Under the pieces are notes generated by a model. It had not been told where the DNA came from and did no database searches. It saw only the letters and a program-made list of their open reading frames with translations. Both the position numbers and the translations under genes were made by a program. Shown here piece by piece: positions 43,867 through 53,249 of a DNA stretch of 64,000 nt. Each line of letters starts with the position of its first letter. Position 1 is the first letter of the stretch. The DNA lies in the NCBI RefSeq assembly GCF_008757455.1, contig NZ_VCMV01000004.1, positions 1 to 64,000 on the forward strand, given 5' to 3'. The stretch comes from Microvirga brassicacearum (GTDB lineage: Bacteria > Pseudomonadota > Alphaproteobacteria > Rhizobiales > Beijerinckiaceae).

Positions 43867-46113
43867 CTACTCGCCGAGCTCCACGACGCCGCTCCAGTTC
43901 TGGCCGGGAGGATGTTGCACCAGATCGTGGCAGCGGGCCGCAAGTTTGGTCACGACCGGATCCGCGGGATATAGCTCGGCGGCGAGCGAGTAGGTCTTCA
44001 GCGCCTTTTCCCACTTGCGGTCCATGTAGAGGAAGAAGCCTTTTGCCGTCCGTGATGCGAGATCCCGTTGCTGTTCGGTGGGGGCAAGATCGGATGCATC
44101 GTCGCGCGATGCCATCAACTCATAGATGGTGATGCCTGTACGACGACCCTTTACCGCCACGTGATCGATTGGCCGCATGAGGAACCGATCGCCAGTTTCC
44201 CGAAACACTGCGTCGCTCACGCAAATCGCCGTTCCATAGACCTTGTTGATGCCTTCCAACCGTGACGCAATATTCACCCCGTCGCCGATCGCCGTATAGC
44301 TCATTCGCTCGGAGGAACCGATGTTGCCGACCACTACCGTGTCGGTGTGGATGCCGATACGAGCGTTCATGACCGGCAATCCCTCGGCCTCCGCAACGTC
44401 ATTTGCCTCCGCCATCCGGGCCTGAATTTCGAGTGCAGAGCAGCAAGCGAAATAGGCGTGATCGGGTTGGGCCAAGGGCGCGCCCCAGAAAGCCATGGTG
44501 GCATCGCCGATGAACTTGTCGATGGTCCCGTTGTTGTCGATGACGATTCGGCTCACCAGGTCGAGATGCTGTGAGATCTGCAACATCAGGTCGCGCGCGG
44601 GCAGCCGTTCCGCCAACTGCGAGAAGCCGGCCAAATCGGTAAACATGATGCTTAGCCGCTGGGTTTGGCCGCCGAGTTCGAGAGAACGACCGCTCGCCAA
44701 CAACTGCTGCACCAGTGTTCGTGGCACGAACCGGGAGAACGTCTGGACGGTTGCCTTCATCGCCTGCATGGCATCGACCAACTGGATGATCTCGGTGATG
44801 CGTGACGCGACACGAATGTCGCCCTCGAGCGCAAAGCGACGAATCTTCTTCGTTTCGTCGATTACCTGATGGATCGGCCTTGTGATGCGCAATGCCACCC
44901 AGTTGATCGCAAAGATCGACATGATGCTGACCAGCACGGAAATCAGAATGATATCTCGCGTGGTTTTCTTGAGCGAACCAACGAAATCGTTCACCGGAAC
45001 GAGAATCGCGATGCTCCATTTCTTGTCGAATGTCTGAGGGAAGGACACGAATCTCGCGAGGTAATCCACGCCATCCCAATCATAGGTAAAATCCCTGCCC
45101 ATGCCATTTCGCCTGTGGTTGAAGGCAGCGGTCACGAAGGGCAGGTTCAGGTCATTCACGGTTGGCAATGAGATGTCCGGCCCGTTGACTCGCACAGTCT
45201 CCGCATCGGGAAACGCGACGACCCGATCCTTTTCGTCGACGATGAAGGCGATGCCGGTCTTGCCGATCTGTTGGCCATGCAGGAAGGTCGACATGCTGTC
45301 GAGCGTGATATCAGCCGCCACCACACCGACGAGCTTGCCGTCCTTCCCATAGATCGGCTCGCTGATCGTGATGCCCGGCTCTCCGTTGCTGGCGAATGCA
45401 TAGATGTCGGACAAATGCGGGCCGGCGCGCTCGGCCGCTCCACTATAAAAAGGCCGCTCGCGTGGGTCATAGGTGACGCTCGCAATACGATCGGCGGCTA
45501 TGTCGGCCCCCCAACGTTCGATGAAGCGATAGTTATCGGTCGTTCCGTCCGGGGTTCGTTCGAGCACCCGCAGCGCAAATCGAGTCCCCGGGGGGATACG
45601 CCGCGTGTTGGGCCCGAGCGTCTTGGCGTCCGGTGCAACACGCACGACCTGAATGAAATTTCCGGTGGCTTCGAAGCCGATATATGCGCCGTAGGTCTGC
45701 GGGTACGATTCGAGCACTTTGAGCAAATGCCGCAGCATCGCGGGCTGGTCGAGCAGTTCAGGATGCATCTCGCCGATGATCGCCAGCTCGCCGACCGCTG
45801 CTCTCACGGGTTCGAGAAGGTAGGTCGTATTGGCAATCGTCGAGTTGCTGGCGGCATCGAGAAACGAATCTGCGAACTGCAACATCAGGCGCGCGTTGCG
45901 ATTGTAAGTATACCAGGTCAGGACGCTGCAGATCAGCATCAGCAGAATAACGAAAGACGTCGCGATGCTGACGCGCAATGAGAGACCTTTGGCGCGCTTT
46001 GGCTCCTCGGCATGAGGGGTTTCTGTCGAAGAACTTCGTTCGTTTCTGAGCGATGAGCGCACGACGGTCCCCAAGTTGCCAAAAAGTTCGCGGGCGGTAT
46101 TGCGCTCTATCAC
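43867..46113 (-). CDS. Cache-HAMP class III adenylate cyclase
   Basis: A 748-aa membrane sensor. There is a span near 45-68 (VSIATSFVILLMLICSVLTW), a periplasmic dCache domain (DPRERPFYSGAA, EPIYGKDGKLVGVVAADITL), a second span near 395, a HAMP linker, and then a class III cyclase domain. The metal aspartates are in MFTDLAGFS and FIGDATMAFWG, the purine lysine is in IDKFIGD, and the transition-state Asn/Arg are in GVNIASRLEG, all intact, so cAMP synthesis is expected. The last 70 residues look TPR-like (WEKALKTYSLAAELYPADP). It is convergent with the SDF symporter gene. Ligand unknown. Confidence 0.9.
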   Translation of the reverse strand: MIERNTARELFGNLGTVVRSSLRNERSSSTETPHAEEPKRAKGLSLRVSIATSFVILLMLICSVLTWYTYNRNARLMLQFADSFLDAASNSTIANTTYLLEPVRAAVGELAIIGEMHPELLDQPAMLRHLLKVLESYPQTYGAYIGFEATGNFIQVVRVAPDAKTLGPNTRRIPPGTRFALRVLERTPDGTTDNYRFIERWGADIAADRIASVTYDPRERPFYSGAAERAGPHLSDIYAFASNGEPGITISEPIYGKDGKLVGVVAADITLDSMSTFLHGQQIGKTGIAFIVDEKDRVVAFPDAETVRVNGPDISLPTVNDLNLPFVTAAFNHRRNGMGRDFTYDWDGVDYLARFVSFPQTFDKKWSIAILVPVNDFVGSLKKTTRDIILISVLVSIMSIFAINWVALRITRPIHQVIDETKKIRRFALEGDIRVASRITEIIQLVDAMQAMKATVQTFSRFVPRTLVQQLLASGRSLELGGQTQRLSIMFTDLAGFSQLAERLPARDLMLQISQHLDLVSRIVIDNNGTIDKFIGDATMAFWGAPLAQPDHAYFACCSALEIQARMAEANDVAEAEGLPVMNARIGIHTDTVVVGNIGSSERMSYTAIGDGVNIASRLEGINKVYGTAICVSDAVFRETGDRFLMRPIDHVAVKGRRTGITIYELMASRDDASDLAPTEQQRDLASRTAKGFFLYMDRKWEKALKTYSLAAELYPADPVVTKLAARCHDLVQHPPGQNWSGVVELGE

Positions 46114-46192
46114 GAATTCCTTGATCCGCCCACTGGAGGCCGGGATCAGGACCTTGCCAGTTACAGGACAAGGTCAAAGGTGTATGCGGAAC

Positions 46193-47197
46193 TCAGCCGT
46201 TTCCAGCATCCAGGATGTCTGCTACCAGCCGCTGACTAGCGAGCGCCTCGTCGCCAGACACCAGCGGTTGCCGGCCATCGCGGATGGCATCGAGGAAATC
46301 GACGAGCACCGCTCGGTGAGCATCGTGCGGGAAATCCATGATGCTCGCGCCACTTCCGGTCTTTCCTTCGGCTTCGACGACTTCCTCGCGGCCGCTCAGG
46401 AGCGACAGCCGCAATGTCCCACCGACCAGTGAGGCGAATCCCTTGGTGCCGATAATCTCGATCCGCTCCGGATAGCCCGGATAGGCTGCTGTCGTTGCCA
46501 TCAGCGTACCTGTCGCACCATTGCCCAGTTCGAGAAGCGCGGTCACCAGATCCTCGGTTTCCATGCGATGCAAATCTGTCGTGCGGACATCCGCTTTGAC
46601 GACCTTCGACACACCCACGAGGGATCTGAACAGATCGAGGGAGTGGATGGCCTGCGTCAGCAAGACCCCGCCGCCGTCGCGCATGATGGTGCCGCGTCCA
46701 GGCTCGTCATAATAGCTTTGCGGCCGCCACCACGGCACCGCAAGAAAGCCGGCCTGAACCTTGCCGAGCTCTCCCTCATCGAGCGCCTGTTTCAACCGCA
46801 AGCTGGCCGGCCGAAAGCGGTGTTGAAGCACGACGCCGAATCGCAATCCGGACGTGTTGGCGAGGTCCACCAGTCGTCCGGCGCGCTCAAGCGTCAGTTC
46901 GAGTGGTTTTTCAACCAACACATGTTTGCCGGCCGCTAGGCAGATTTGCGCGACTTCGAGATGACTGCTCGGCGGCGTCAGAACGATCACCGCATCGACT
47001 GCCGGATCGTGGATGGCCGCTTCCATGTCGGTCGTGGTCGGAAAAGCGAATTGCTCCGCATGGGCCATCACGCGTTCCGTCGAGCGGCTGACTGCCCAGC
47101 GCACGTCAACCCGGTCGGCGAGATCGACAAGGCTCCTGGAATGCGGCTGCGAGGCGGGACCGAGACCGACGACCGCCACACCAATCTTGCTCGTCAT
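46193..47197 (-). CDS. Gfo/Idh/MocA-family oxidoreductase
   Basis: A 334-aa NAD(P)-dependent dehydrogenase. KIGVAVVGLGPASQPH is the N-terminal Rossmann motif, and HVLVEKPLELT contains the conserved EKP lysine. DGGGVLLTQAIHSLDLFRSL carries the catalytic-region histidine/aspartate. ATG 47197 overlaps the upstream homologue gene by 4 bp. Family members oxidise or reduce sugars, inositols and their derivatives. Two tandem homologues usually act in sequence or as a heteromer. Confidence 0.9.
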   Translation of the reverse strand: MTSKIGVAVVGLGPASQPHSRSLVDLADRVDVRWAVSRSTERVMAHAEQFAFPTTTDMEAAIHDPAVDAVIVLTPPSSHLEVAQICLAAGKHVLVEKPLELTLERAGRLVDLANTSGLRFGVVLQHRFRPASLRLKQALDEGELGKVQAGFLAVPWWRPQSYYDEPGRGTIMRDGGGVLLTQAIHSLDLFRSLVGVSKVVKADVRTTDLHRMETEDLVTALLELGNGATGTLMATTAAYPGYPERIEIIGTKGFASLVGGTLRLSLLSGREEVVEAEGKTGSGASIMDFPHDAHRAVLVDFLDAIRDGRQPLVSGDEALASQRLVADILDAGNG

Positions 47198-48231
47198 GGG
47201 TTCTCCGGCAGTTGGGGACGCTGGCCGCCCGACAAGATCACGGCCTGCGCCTGCGCCTTGAGGGCAAGCCGGCAAACGGTAAACACATGGTCTTGCGTCA
47301 TGGCCGTTCCGGTCCGATCCCGGACGTCCGCCACGAATCTATGAAAGTAGACGAGGGGTTCGTCGCGCGCGTCGATGTGCCGGGTTCCGTTTCGGTCCAC
47401 GACGAAGACATGGTCCGTCCCCGGCCGGCCCGCGAGATCAAGATATTTTCGAAGTTCGATGGTGCCTTCCGTACCGAGGATGACCAATCGTCCGTCACCC
47501 CAGGTCGACAGCCCGTCCGCCGTGAACCAATCGACGCGGATAAAGCCGCTCGCATGCGGGCTGCGCAGAAGGATGTCGCCGAAATCCTGAAAATCACGAT
47601 GGTGGTCGTCACCAAAATGTCCAACGGACGAAGCGATAACCTCCGCGTCCCGCGAACCGGTGAAATGCAGGAACTGATCGATCTGGTGAGAGGCGATGTC
47701 GGTCAATATGCCGCCATACGCATCGTTGCTAAAGAACCAGGCCGGACGGAGGGCACGATTCAATCGGTGCGGCCCAAGACCAATAGTCTGGATGACGCGA
47801 CCAATCGCGCCATCGGCAATGAGCTTCTCCGCCACGATCGTGGAAGGAACGACAAATCTTTCGGAAAAACAGATCGAGAAGATGCGGCCGGTGTCGCGAA
47901 CAACCCGTTCGACGGCTTCAAGCTGGTCGAAGGAGATGACGCCTGGCTTGTCCACCATCACGTCCTTGCCATGTGTCATGGCGTCGATCGCAATGGCTGC
48001 CCGATCACGGGGGATCGCGGCGCAAAGGATAACATCGATGGTCGCATCCTCGACAAGCCGACGGCGATCAGCGATTTTGGGGATGCCCGGGAAGCGTTCC
48101 TCAAAGCCCGCAAGCACACGCTGGTCGCTGGTTGCAGGGTCGTAGCCGGCGCAGGTTGCGCCAGCCGCGATCAGACCTTCCGTCATATGGTAGATATGGC
48201 GGTGGTCGAGGCCTATGATGGCGAAGCGCAA
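47194..48231 (-). CDS. Gfo/Idh/MocA-family oxidoreductase
   Basis: A 345-aa dehydrogenase of the same superfamily (RFAIIGLDHRHIYHMTEGLI, DVMVDKPGVISFDQLE, YGGILTDIASHQIDQFLHFT). It is only distantly similar to its neighbour. The DKP replaces the usual EKP. The apparent start is TTG 48231, four bases after the stop of the binding-protein gene, so it is translation-coupled to it. Confidence 0.87.
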   Translation of the reverse strand: MRFAIIGLDHRHIYHMTEGLIAAGATCAGYDPATSDQRVLAGFEERFPGIPKIADRRRLVEDATIDVILCAAIPRDRAAIAIDAMTHGKDVMVDKPGVISFDQLEAVERVVRDTGRIFSICFSERFVVPSTIVAEKLIADGAIGRVIQTIGLGPHRLNRALRPAWFFSNDAYGGILTDIASHQIDQFLHFTGSRDAEVIASSVGHFGDDHHRDFQDFGDILLRSPHASGFIRVDWFTADGLSTWGDGRLVILGTEGTIELRKYLDLAGRPGTDHVFVVDRNGTRHIDARDEPLVYFHRFVADVRDRTGTAMTQDHVFTVCRLALKAQAQAVILSGGQRPQLPENP

Positions 48232-48235
48232 GGGC

Positions 48236-49417
48236 TTACTTCACCGCGCTGCCGATTTCCTGATCCCAACGCCGAAACGCCGCGACCAGCTTTTCCGGCG
48301 TCAGCGGAACCACGGTCGGCAAAGTGGCGATGAGGTCGTCATAAACCGGGCGGCCATATTCCTTGATCACCGCCTGACTCTCCTCAGGTGCCATGGCGAG
48401 AGTCACGCCCTTTACGGCCGGGCCGGGATAGAAATAGCCTTTGTCATAGGTCGCCGCCTGTTGCTCCGGCTTCAGCATGTAGGACATGAGCGCCAGGATC
48501 GCGCCGATCTTCTCGTCCGATACGCCTTTCGGAATGCACATAAACTGCGTATCGGGAACCCAGTGCGTACCCTCCAGCGCGAACACGTTCGCTTCCTTCG
48601 GCACGATCCCGAGAGCGCGCGGGTTGATGTCCCAGCCGCACGTGGTGAGGATCATGTCGCGGGTACCCTCCCCGAGTTCCTTCATCGTCGCGCCCGTGCC
48701 GGCCGGATAGTAGTCGATCCCGGTTCCGAGCTCTTTCAGGTAACTCCAAGTCTTGTCCCAGCCGTTCACGGGATCCTTGGGGTCCTTATCGCCGAGAATA
48801 TAGGGAATCCCCATCAGAAACGTCCAGCCAGGCCCGGAATTCACCGGACGCGCGTAGGTAAACCGTTTCGGATTGGCCTTTACCCATGCCAACAGATCCG
48901 CCGCGGTCTTGGGGACGCTCTTCACGCGGTCCGGTGCATATTCGAACAATGGTCCAGACGGCGAATAAACTACCGCGACGCCCTGGTCCTGACCGAAGTT
49001 CCTTTGCATCATGAGCGCCTGCTCATGATAGACGTCCTCGAGCTTCGGCAGACCAGCCGCATGCGCCTTCACGACGTCAATCCACAATCCCTGTTGGATT
49101 CCATCCGACAAGGCGCCGGGGCCGGTCAGCACGAGATCGATGTCGACCTTATCCGCCTGTTGCTGCGCCTTGAGTTTGGAAGGCAATTCCGGCGACGGGG
49201 CTCGCGAGAAGGTCACCCGCGATACGATCTTCGGATTCTCGCGAGCAAACCGCTCAATCGAGGTCTGAGTCAGTTGCAGGTTCCCTGCAACATCGATGAT
49301 ATTGAGAGCAACGGGATTGGCCGGAAGTTTGGCTTGCCCCAGAACACCCGTACTGTAGAGCGCAAGAGCTCCGGATGTCGTTCCCAAAAGTCCGCGTCGC
49401 GTAATATTGGTCGTCAT
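48236..49417 (-). CDS. Extracellular solute-binding protein, Tat-exported
   Basis: A 393-aa protein starting TTNITRRGLLGTTSGALALY, which is a twin-arginine signal, and cleaved near LGQA. The body resembles ABC substrate-binding proteins of the family 1/putrescine-iron type (DLVLTGPGALSDGIQQGLWI, YPAGTGATMKELGEGTRDMI). GGGAGGAA precedes ATG 49417. The two dehydrogenase genes follow directly, but no permease or ATPase is present in the window. It either uses components encoded elsewhere or this is a partial cluster. Confidence 0.85.
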   Translation of the reverse strand: MTTNITRRGLLGTTSGALALYSTGVLGQAKLPANPVALNIIDVAGNLQLTQTSIERFARENPKIVSRVTFSRAPSPELPSKLKAQQQADKVDIDLVLTGPGALSDGIQQGLWIDVVKAHAAGLPKLEDVYHEQALMMQRNFGQDQGVAVVYSPSGPLFEYAPDRVKSVPKTAADLLAWVKANPKRFTYARPVNSGPGWTFLMGIPYILGDKDPKDPVNGWDKTWSYLKELGTGIDYYPAGTGATMKELGEGTRDMILTTCGWDINPRALGIVPKEANVFALEGTHWVPDTQFMCIPKGVSDEKIGAILALMSYMLKPEQQAATYDKGYFYPGPAVKGVTLAMAPEESQAVIKEYGRPVYDDLIATLPTVVPLTPEKLVAAFRRWDQEIGSAVK

Positions 49418-49857
49418 GCATTCCTCCCATTGAAACATTCTTGCAGTGCGAGCCAGTAAAACCGGCATCACCAGCAGAGTTCTTTTCTGGTATGCTAGTC
49501 GGCTAGTGTGTGAGGTCAAAGCGTTTTGTTGGTTTCTTTCGGAGTCGAATCTGACGTTTTCTTCGGTCGTCGACCGACCACGTCGCGTCCGTTGTCGCTT
49601 CGGTGGCGAGGAAAGCATCGACTAATCGCGATCGCGTCGTGGACGGAGGACCCAAAAGCGCCATTCCCGGTTCGCTGGCGGCGCCGTCTACAGAGGCATC
49701 AGGACCGAAATCGTTTTAGGCTACCATCGAACCTGCCCGTCCGGCACTTCAAACGCCAAGCCTCGCCGACGGCTCGGCACGAGGAGGTTGGGATGGGATC
49801 AGCGGAGAGTTTGATCCTCTGCGGGCAGGTGTTAGCCATTGCACAGGCCAACGTCGC
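49418..49857. other. Intergenic region upstream of the binding protein
   Basis: No recognised gene. A repeat of CTAGT (GCTAGTCGGCTAGTG near 49495-49509) beside TGGTATG resembles GntR-type half-sites, about 75-90 bp upstream of the binding-protein start. At the far end a 22-codon plus-strand ORF (49793-49861) has a good GAGGAGG but overlaps the alpha-CTD-like gene and has no known family; it is not called. Confidence 0.35.
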
Positions 49858-50205
49858 CTAGGCGCCTCCGCGGCTCCCGGAAGTGCTGCCATCCCGTTGA
49901 CTGATCTTGCCGATGATCGCTTCCATATCCTGCACCAGCCCGTTGAGGTGCAGGAGCAGTTCGGCATCCGACATCTTGGGTCGGAATGTCATCACAGACG
50001 CAGGCTCAAGAGTCGTCTTGATGATTTTGATTTCATCAAGCGCTTTACGCCCAACTCCGGGCGTTCCCAACCAGTCATTGTCGCGGTAGGCCAACACCTC
50101 CGCGACGGTGGGAACGCGCCCCTCGAATTCCCGAAGCAATGCGTTGGCAACGCGCTTCGAACATCTGTCGATCGGAAAAGGCATGTCGGGAGAAACGAGA
50201 TCCAT
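49858..50205 (-). CDS. Small RNA polymerase alpha-CTD-like protein
   Basis: A 115-aa protein. Residues 10-65 (CSKRVANALLREFEGRVPTV, then LGTPGVGRKALDEIK) match the helix-hairpin-helix C-terminal domain of RNA polymerase alpha, including the GRKAL-DEIK motif that binds UP elements and activators. The following 50 residues are a short amphipathic helix and a glycine-rich tail. No alpha N-terminal domain is present. ATG 50205 was chosen as the start nearest the domain; the longer frame upstream is unlikely to be coding. It is 250 bp downstream of minE on the same strand. Function unknown. Confidence 0.55.
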   Translation of the reverse strand: MDLVSPDMPFPIDRCSKRVANALLREFEGRVPTVAEVLAYRDNDWLGTPGVGRKALDEIKIIKTTLEPASVMTFRPKMSDAELLLHLNGLVQDMEAIIGKISQRDGSTSGSRGGA

Positions 50206-50455
50206 CGCTGCACACTCACAAGGACTCTTTTCATGAGGCAGCGGACGGAAATTGTCGACGACGAGGAAGGCGTAATCCGCAAGGAGAGCGATCTCAAGAT
50301 CGCTGGAATCACGGATCAAGAGCGAAGCGGCGCCTCGTCGGCCCGCTCCCGACTGCCTCAGGAAGTTTATCGCCAGCAGCGACTTCTGCGCGGTCGCTGC
50401 GCTGGAGCGGCCAGGCCGGTCGCGCGCTCCCGCGGCGCCGCCCTGGCAATCCGGT

Positions 50456-50731
50456 TCACGCCCGCGCCGCGATCGGCGCAGGCGTCGCAGAGGGGATTTC
50501 GACCTCGATTTCGAGTGTCGATACATCCCCGCCCCGATTCATCTTCACCTGGATATTATCGCGCTCGACGGTGACATGTCGCCGGACGAGCGCAACGATC
50601 TCCTCACGCAGGAGGGCGACGAGGTCGCTTTCGCCTCCCACCATTCCCCGTTCGTGCGCCAGGAGAATCTGCAGACGCTCGCGGGCGACAGGAGCCGAGC
50701 TCCGGCGGCTGAAGAAGCTGAGGAGATTCAT
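50456..50731 (-). CDS. minE: Cell division topological specificity factor MinE
   Basis: A 91-aa MinE. It has the anti-MinCD N-terminal helix region ([20 protein letters not shown]) followed by the dimerisation domain ([20 protein letters not shown]). MinE drives pole-to-pole oscillation of MinD by stimulating its ATPase. The start overlaps the minD stop by 4 bp. The C-terminal alanine/proline tail is slightly longer than in E. coli. Confidence 0.95.
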   Translation of the reverse strand: MNLLSFFSRRSSAPVARERLQILLAHERGMVGGESDLVALLREEIVALVRRHVTVERDNIQVKMNRGGDVSTLEIEVEIPSATPAPIAARA

Positions 50732-51543
50732 GCGGCCCTCCGTCCGAAGATCTTGCCAAGCAAGCTCTTCCGGTCACTGGGAATGCTCATCTCGACCGTC
50801 TCACCTTTGAGCCGCCGTGCCGCATCGAAGTAGGCGCGGCCTGGCGCGCTATCCGGATTGTTCAGCGTCACGGGCGCGCCCACGTTGGAAGCCTTCAGAA
50901 CCTCCTCGCTCTCGGGAATGATGCCCAGGAGCGGAATGGACAGGATCTCGAGAATGTCCTCGGTTTTCAACATCTCGCCGCGCTCGGCGCGGCCGGGGTC
51001 GTAGCGCGTGAGAAGAAGGTGTTTCTCCATCCGCTCCCCTCGCTCGGCTTTTTCGGTTTTGGAATCGAGAAGGCCGATGATGCGATCCGAGTCGCGAACC
51101 GATGACACCTCGGGGTTGGTGACGACGACGGCGAGGTCGGCGTGGCGCATCGCAAGCGTAGCACCCCGTTCAATCCCCGCAGGGCTGTCGCAAATCACCC
51201 AGTCGAACTTCTCGCGAAGGTCGGCGAGAACACGGGCAACGCCCTCATCCGTCAGTGCGTCTTTGTCGCGGGTTTGCGACGCTGGCAGGATGGAAAGATT
51301 CTCGAGACGCTTGTCGCGGATCAGCGCCTGCGCGAGCTTGGCATCTCCCTGCACCACGTTGATGAGATCGAACACCACCCTTCGTTCGGCGCCCATGACG
51401 AGATCGAGGTTGCGCAAGCCGACGTCGAAATCGACGACGACGACCTTGTCGCCGCTCCGCGCCAACGCTGCGCCGAGAGCGGCGGTCGAGGTCGTTTTGC
51501 CGACCCCGCCTTTGCCAGATGTCACGACCAAGACTTTGGCCAT
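50728..51543 (-). CDS. minD: Septum site-determining ATPase MinD
   Basis: A 271-aa deviant-Walker ATPase ([17 protein letters not shown] with both signature lysines, [29 protein letters not shown]). The C-terminal amphipathic helix ([13 protein letters not shown]) is the membrane-targeting sequence. It recruits MinC to polar membrane to block misplaced FtsZ rings. It is 20 bp after minC and overlaps minE. Confidence 0.96.
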   Translation of the reverse strand: MAKVLVVTSGKGGVGKTTSTAALGAALARSGDKVVVVDFDVGLRNLDLVMGAERRVVFDLINVVQGDAKLAQALIRDKRLENLSILPASQTRDKDALTDEGVARVLADLREKFDWVICDSPAGIERGATLAMRHADLAVVVTNPEVSSVRDSDRIIGLLDSKTEKAERGERMEKHLLLTRYDPGRAERGEMLKTEDILEILSIPLLGIIPESEEVLKASNVGAPVTLNNPDSAPGRAYFDAARRLKGETVEMSIPSDRKSLLGKIFGRRAA

Positions 51544-51563
51544 TGTGTCCTCTTTCTGTTTTA

Positions 51564-52262
51564 TCAATCGAAAGTTTTCAGGATAATCGAGTCGCCATCC
51601 AGGTTGACCTGGACGGCAAGGCCCCGAAAAGCGGGACCAAGATCGTCGGCCGTTTTGTAGAGTCCATCGATGCTGATGAGTTCAGCTTCGAACTTACTGC
51701 AGAAGATCCGCGCGCGCGCGTCGCCGGTGCAGCCGGCAATCGCCCGTCCGCGCAACGTGCCATAGATGTGGATCGATCCCCCTGCGACGACCTCCGCTCC
51801 GGAAGCAACCGATCCGACGATCGTCACGTCGCCGTCAGCGTGAAGGATCGACTGACCGGAGCGCACGGACGTCTCGACGAGCAAAGTCTTTGCTGGCGCG
51901 GGTGGCGGCACCGGCGCGGTGGTGGCATTGGGTGCCTCAATGGCGCCGGCCGGACGTCCGCCATTCACACTCGGCGGCATCCCGAGATCGAGCATGGCGG
52001 GATCCGCGCCTTCGATGCCCATGACGCGGATGTCCCTCTCGTGGAGGGATCCCACCAATTTCTTCAGCTCCGCCTTTGAGAGCCTGATCGCCGACAGGTC
52101 CACGATGATGGCCCGTCCGCCAAAGAAGCCCGGTGAGCGCCGTGCAACTTCATCGAGGTCCGAGAACCACGCGTCGAGAGGATCCGTGGGCGCCAAAACG
52201 AGCGCCATGAAAGATCTTCCACGGAAGCGAAGGGAGGGGCGTGGGCGGACAGCGATGGTCAC
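51564..52262 (-). CDS. minC: Septum site-determining protein MinC
   Basis: A 232-aa FtsZ inhibitor. The N-terminal domain covers 1-100, a proline/alanine linker follows (TTAPVPPPAPAKTL), and the C-terminal right-handed beta-helix has glycine-spaced turns (GDVTIVGSVASGAEVVAGGS, then IHIYGTLRGRAIAG) that bind MinD. The start is GTG 52262 with AGGAATC upstream. It is first in the minCDE operon. In rhizobia and Brucella this operon often lies on a secondary replicon. Confidence 0.93.
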   Translation of the reverse strand: MTIAVRPRPSLRFRGRSFMALVLAPTDPLDAWFSDLDEVARRSPGFFGGRAIIVDLSAIRLSKAELKKLVGSLHERDIRVMGIEGADPAMLDLGMPPSVNGGRPAGAIEAPNATTAPVPPPAPAKTLLVETSVRSGQSILHADGDVTIVGSVASGAEVVAGGSIHIYGTLRGRAIAGCTGDARARIFCSKFEAELISIDGLYKTADDLGPAFRGLAVQVNLDGDSIILKTFD

Positions 52263-52499
52263 GAGCGATCAGATTCCTGTTGTGCTCTGATCTCGTCGCT
52301 TTATGGTTAACCGACAGTTAATATGAGCTGCATTCGGCAACGCTTTTTTGTGGGATACCGGCGCTCGAGCAGGAGCGATCTAGGATCATTCGGTTCACCG
52401 CTCGCTGCCGCCATTGGTGCGGAGAGCCCAACTTCCTTGATCGCGGGAAGCGCCCGGCCGGGGGTGCCTGATTCACTTGCAGAGTCTGGAGACATAGCG

Positions 52500-53213
52500 A
52501 TGACATGGTCCATCGTGGCGCGAGACGAATTGAGCGGCCTTCTTGCCATCGCGGTTTCCACTTGCGCGTTCGCCGTTGGCGCCCGCGTGCCGTTCATCGA
52601 GACCGGCGTCGGCGCCATAGCCACGCAGGCCTTCGTCAACCCATTCTACGGCTACCGCGCCCTGGAATTCCTGAAAGCAGGAATCGCCCCCGAGGAGATC
52701 ATCCGCAGGATCACAGAGGCGGACGATGGACGATCGCAGCGGCAGGTGCATCTGACGGACCGCACAGGTCGCTTTGCGGCCTATACCGGAGCCGAATGCG
52801 TGCCCTGGTGCGGACATCTGATCGGAGACACCTTCTCGGTCGCGGGCAACATGCTCGCGGGTGAGCAGGTGATCCAGGACACGGCGCAGGCCTTCGTCGC
52901 AACGGAGGGGCAGCCCATGGCGCGCCGCCTTCTCGCCGCCCTTCAAGCCGGCGAGGCGGCGGGAGGGGACAAGCGCGGCAGGCAGTCTGCGGCGCTCCTC
53001 ATTCACGATACAGAAGACTACCCGCTGCTCGATATCCGCGTGGACGATCATACCGACCCGTTGACGGAACTGACGCGGCTCGAAGAGGTGAGCCGGGATC
53101 GGTTCCTCCACTACCGTAAATTCATGCCATCTCGGACAAACCCTTCGGGCGTCACCGATCGCGCCGAGATCGAGCGGCGGATTGCGGAATCCGTCGCCGC
53201 GGGAGACCCTTGA
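52500..53213 (+). CDS. DUF1028 protein, Ntn-hydrolase-like
   Basis: A 237-aa member of PF06267. TWSIVARDELSGLLAIAVST and GVGAIATQAFVNPFYGYRAL are the family hallmarks, and GAECVPWCGHLIGDTFSVAG and GNMLAGEQVI continue the core. Relatives look like N-terminal nucleophile hydrolases but have no proven substrate. ATG 52500 follows GGAG. It is divergent from minC and convergent with the iron permease gene, with no obvious operon partners. Confidence 0.88.
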   Translation: MTWSIVARDELSGLLAIAVSTCAFAVGARVPFIETGVGAIATQAFVNPFYGYRALEFLKAGIAPEEIIRRITEADDGRSQRQVHLTDRTGRFAAYTGAECVPWCGHLIGDTFSVAGNMLAGEQVIQDTAQAFVATEGQPMARRLLAALQAGEAAGGDKRGRQSAALLIHDTEDYPLLDIRVDDHTDPLTELTRLEEVSRDRFLHYRKFMPSRTNPSGVTDRAEIERRIAESVAAGDP

Positions 53214-53249
53214 GAGTCCTGCGCAACCGCTGAACGCAACTCGTCTCGT

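Noticed and set aside
49793..49861. A 22-codon ORF behind GAGGAGG
   Set aside because: The ribosome binding site is good, but the ORF is too short, overlaps the end of the alpha-CTD-like gene and has no conserved feature I can see.
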